Below are positions 31,164 through 33,094 of a stretch of DNA of 33,094 nt, piece after piece. This DNA comes from Streptomyces apricus (lineage in GTDB: Bacteria; Actinomycetota; Actinomycetes; Streptomycetales; Streptomycetaceae). The notes beneath the pieces were generated by a model. The model searched no databases, was not told where the DNA came from, and worked only from the letters and a program-made list of their open reading frames with translations. The number at the start of each line of letters is the position of its first letter. Position 1 is the first letter of the stretch. The DNA lies in NCBI RefSeq assembly GCF_008369065.1, contig NZ_VDFC01000004.1, forward strand, positions 234,306 to 267,399. Direction: 5' to 3'. A program made the position numbers and the translations under genes.

Positions 31164-33005
31164 TCAGCGGCTCGGTTGCGGCAGCCGGAGTCGCACGGTT
31201 CCCTCCGCTCCTTCCGCTCCTTCCGCTCCTTCCACGTCGGCCGCGTCGGCCACGTCGGCCGCGTCGGCCGTGTCCGTCGGGGGCCGGCCCGCGAGCCGTG
31301 CGTACGTGCCCGCGCGGGCCAGCAGTTCCTCGTGCGTGCCCTGCTCCACCAGCCGTCCGCCGTCCACGACCAGGATGCGGTCGGCGTCCGGGGCGAGCGT
31401 CAGGTCGTGCGTGATCATCAGGGTCGTCCGGCCGGACACCAGGCGCCGCAGCGGCCGTACGACCCGGCGTGCGGCGAGCGCGTCGAGGCCGGCCGTCGGT
31501 TCGTCGAGCACGAGGACGGGCGCGGCCCGCAGCACCGCGCGGGCGAGTGCCACCCGCTGGAGCTGCCCGCCGGAGAGGACGGCCGTACCGGGCGCGATCA
31601 GCGTCCCGTAGCCGTCGGGCAGCGTGCGCACGAACTCGTGCGCGTCCGCGTCCCGCGCGGCCCGTTCGATCTGCGCGTCCGTCGCACCCGGCCGCCCGGC
31701 CGCGATGTTCTCGCGGATCGTGCCGTGCAGGACGAGGGTCTCCTGGGGCAGCAGGGCGACGTTCTCCCGCAGGAACTCCAGCGGCACGTCCGGCAGCGGC
31801 ACGCCGTCCAGGCGGATCACGCCCGCCGAGGGGTCGTAGAAACGGGTCAGCAGGGTGGCCAGGGTCGACTTCCCGGCCCCGCTCGGGCCGGTGACCAGGA
31901 CGAACTCGCCGGGTTCCGCGGTGAACGCCACGTCGTGCAGGGTGTCGCGCCCCGCGCCCGGGTGGCGGAAGGACACCCCCTGGAAGGAGATCCGGCCGCG
32001 CACCGGCCACGCCGGGACCGGCGCCGGGGGGTCGGTGACGGCCGGCTCGGCGTCCAGGACCTCCTGGAGCCGCCGGGCGCCCGCGGTCGCGGCGGTCAGG
32101 GTGAGGCCCAGCTGGCCGAGGTCGCGGACCGGCGGATAGAGGTAGCCGAGGAAGGCGGCGAAGGCGAGGAGCTGGCCGAGGGTCATCCGGCCCTGCGCGA
32201 TCTCCCAGGCGCCGAGCCCGATCACGGTCAGCACGCAGAGCGTCTCCACGACCTCGACGGCCTGCTCGTACAGCTCGCTCGCCCGCGCTCCCCGCACGCT
32301 GGCCCGCAGCCAGGCGCGCGCCTCGCGGTCGAGGCGCTCCTCCTCCGCGCCGCGCCGGTTGTACGCCTGGGTGAGCACGACGGTGCCCAGCGACTCCTCC
32401 ACGACCGAGGTGAGGGCGCCGCCGGCGGTCCGCTCGTCCCGCGCGGCCGACCTGATGCGGCCGGCGCAGCGGCGGGCCGCGAGGAGGAAGAGGGGCGCGA
32501 GGAGGAAGGTGACCAGGGCGAGGTCCCAGCGCAGCCAGAGGGCGGCGGCGGAGTAGAGGAGCGCCGAGAACACGGCGGACACCGCTCCGACCGCGCCCGA
32601 GACCACCATCTGCTCGATGGCCTCGACGTCCCCCGTGAGCCGTTCCACCAGGTCGCCCCGGCGGTGGCGCCGGAAGAAGTCCGGGGGCATGTCCTGGACG
32701 TGGCGGAAGACGCCCGCGCGCAGCCGCAGCACGAATCTCTCGGCCGTGCGGACGGCGAGGGAGTTGCCGAGGTAGCCGACGGCCGCGCCGAGCACGGCGA
32801 CGGCGAGCCAGGCACCGGCCGGGCCCCAGAACGCGGTGAGCGAACCGGCCCGCAGCGCGTGGTCGGTGAGGTCCGCGAAGAGGAGGACGGAGGCCGTCTC
32901 GGCCGACGCGGCCGCGATCACGCACGCAATGATCAGCAGCAGCCATCTGCGGTCGCCGCGCGTCAACGGCCAGAAACGCGCGAACGCCTCTTTCACTTCA
33001 CGCAT
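31164..33005 (-). CDS. ABC exporter half-transporter (fused TMD and NBD)
   Basis: A 613-residue protein. Six transmembrane helices in residues 20-300 (type I exporter fold), then an ATPase domain with Walker A GPSGAGKST (373-381), Q-loop QETL, signature LSGGQ (477-481), Walker B VLVLDEP (497-503) and switch His 533 (ITHD). It should work as a homodimer or with a partner, since no second half-transporter is in the window. The tail (DTADAADVADAADVEGAEGAEGAEG) is a repeat-encoded acidic linker. AAAGGGAG lies just before ATG 33005. Substrate unknown. Confidence 0.93.
   Translation of the reverse strand: MREVKEAFARFWPLTRGDRRWLLLIIACVIAAASAETASVLLFADLTDHALRAGSLTAFWGPAGAWLAVAVLGAAVGYLGNSLAVRTAERFVLRLRAGVFRHVQDMPPDFFRRHRRGDLVERLTGDVEAIEQMVVSGAVGAVSAVFSALLYSAAALWLRWDLALVTFLLAPLFLLAARRCAGRIRSAARDERTAGGALTSVVEESLGTVVLTQAYNRRGAEEERLDREARAWLRASVRGARASELYEQAVEVVETLCVLTVIGLGAWEIAQGRMTLGQLLAFAAFLGYLYPPVRDLGQLGLTLTAATAGARRLQEVLDAEPAVTDPPAPVPAWPVRGRISFQGVSFRHPGAGRDTLHDVAFTAEPGEFVLVTGPSGAGKSTLATLLTRFYDPSAGVIRLDGVPLPDVPLEFLRENVALLPQETLVLHGTIRENIAAGRPGATDAQIERAARDADAHEFVRTLPDGYGTLIAPGTAVLSGGQLQRVALARAVLRAAPVLVLDEPTAGLDALAARRVVRPLRRLVSGRTTLMITHDLTLAPDADRILVVDGGRLVEQGTHEELLARAGTYARLAGRPPTDTADAADVADAADVEGAEGAEGAEGTVRLRLPQPSR
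31201..31278 (-). repeat. In-frame tandem repeats in the ABC transporter tail
   Basis: A 9-base unit (TCCGCTCCT) about three times, then an 18-base ACGTCGGCCGCGTCGGCC-type unit about twice, on the plus strand. They encode EGA and DAADVA repeats. The periods are multiples of three. Confidence 0.6.
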
Positions 33006-33075
33006 GTCTCCCTTTCCCCTTTCTCTGCCCGGTTCCTCTTCGCATACCGGCCCCGGTAAACGGCCGAGGCGGGGT

Positions 33076-33094
33076 TCCCGAATCGAATTCGGGA
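33076..33094. promoter_or_regulatory. Palindrome upstream of the ABC exporter gene
   Basis: TCCCGAAT-CGA-ATTCGGGA, a perfect inverted repeat with 8-base arms about 70 bases before the exporter ATG, cut by the window end. Candidate operator of the exporter or of a divergent gene outside the window. Confidence 0.45.

Noticed and set aside
1..33094. tRNA, rRNA, CRISPR, transposase or attachment sites
   Set aside because: None recognised by reading; all coding space is accounted for by ordinary chromosomal genes.

Overview
This window is a stretch of high-GC actinobacterial chromosome, almost certainly from a Streptomyces. Codon third positions are nearly all G or C. Many starts are GTG. Several proteins are recognisable as Streptomyces developmental or metabolic regulators: GlnR, Nur, RsiG, and a DevA/DevB/DevE-type locus. 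I see no rRNA, tRNA, CRISPR array, insertion sequence or prophage; it reads as core chromosome. Gene order and family identity come from reading the sequence and from memory of the families. No database search was run.

Left part (1-6.2 kb): a deazaflavin-type nitroreductase fused to a hemerythrin domain (+), then on the minus strand a HelD/HelR-like RNA-polymerase-recycling ATPase, a TetR regulator, and a large protein made of two aminoglycoside-phosphotransferase-like kinase domains in tandem.

Developmental-regulator block (6.3-11 kb): three related GntR regulators of the DevA type, all on the minus strand. Each is transcribed away from a plus-strand gene for a 61-62-residue, three-segment hydrophobic microprotein. 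The second regulator (devA-like) is translationally joined to a HAD phosphatase (devE-like). The devA-like and devB-like divergent promoters share a conserved arrangement around an AGTTGG...CCAACT palindrome, which is a perfect 19-bp palindrome at the devB-like locus. The three regulator/microprotein cassettes are the most interesting feature of the window.

Middle part (11-17 kb): Eis-like acetyltransferase, RsiG (anti-sigma-WhiG with both c-di-GMP-binding motifs intact), D-aminoacyl-tRNA deacylase, YgfZ/CAF17-like protein, the nickel regulator Nur, a nitrobindin-like protein, a 33-residue membrane microprotein, a DsrE-like protein and a DUF3099 membrane protein.

Sulfur operon (17-20.7 kb, minus strand): alpha/beta hydrolase, MoaD/ThiS-type sulfur carrier, Gln-rich multi-pass membrane protein, rhodanese-type sulfurtransferase and a DUF1416 protein. 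The genes are tightly packed or overlapping and end at an 18-bp inverted-repeat terminator.

Right part (20.8-33.1 kb): glnR preceded by an overlapping 18-codon leader ORF; a LacI regulator; a secreted trypsin-like protease with FG-GAP repeats; an HtrA-like membrane protease followed by an OmpR-type response regulator and sensor kinase (MprAB/PepD-like); a CU044_5270-type membrane protein coupled to an ECF sigma factor; a histidine phosphatase; and an ABC exporter half-transporter. A window-wide pattern is that about ten minus- and plus-strand genes have a TANNNT -10 hexamer exactly six bases before the start codon, which predicts leaderless mRNAs and fixes several start sites.
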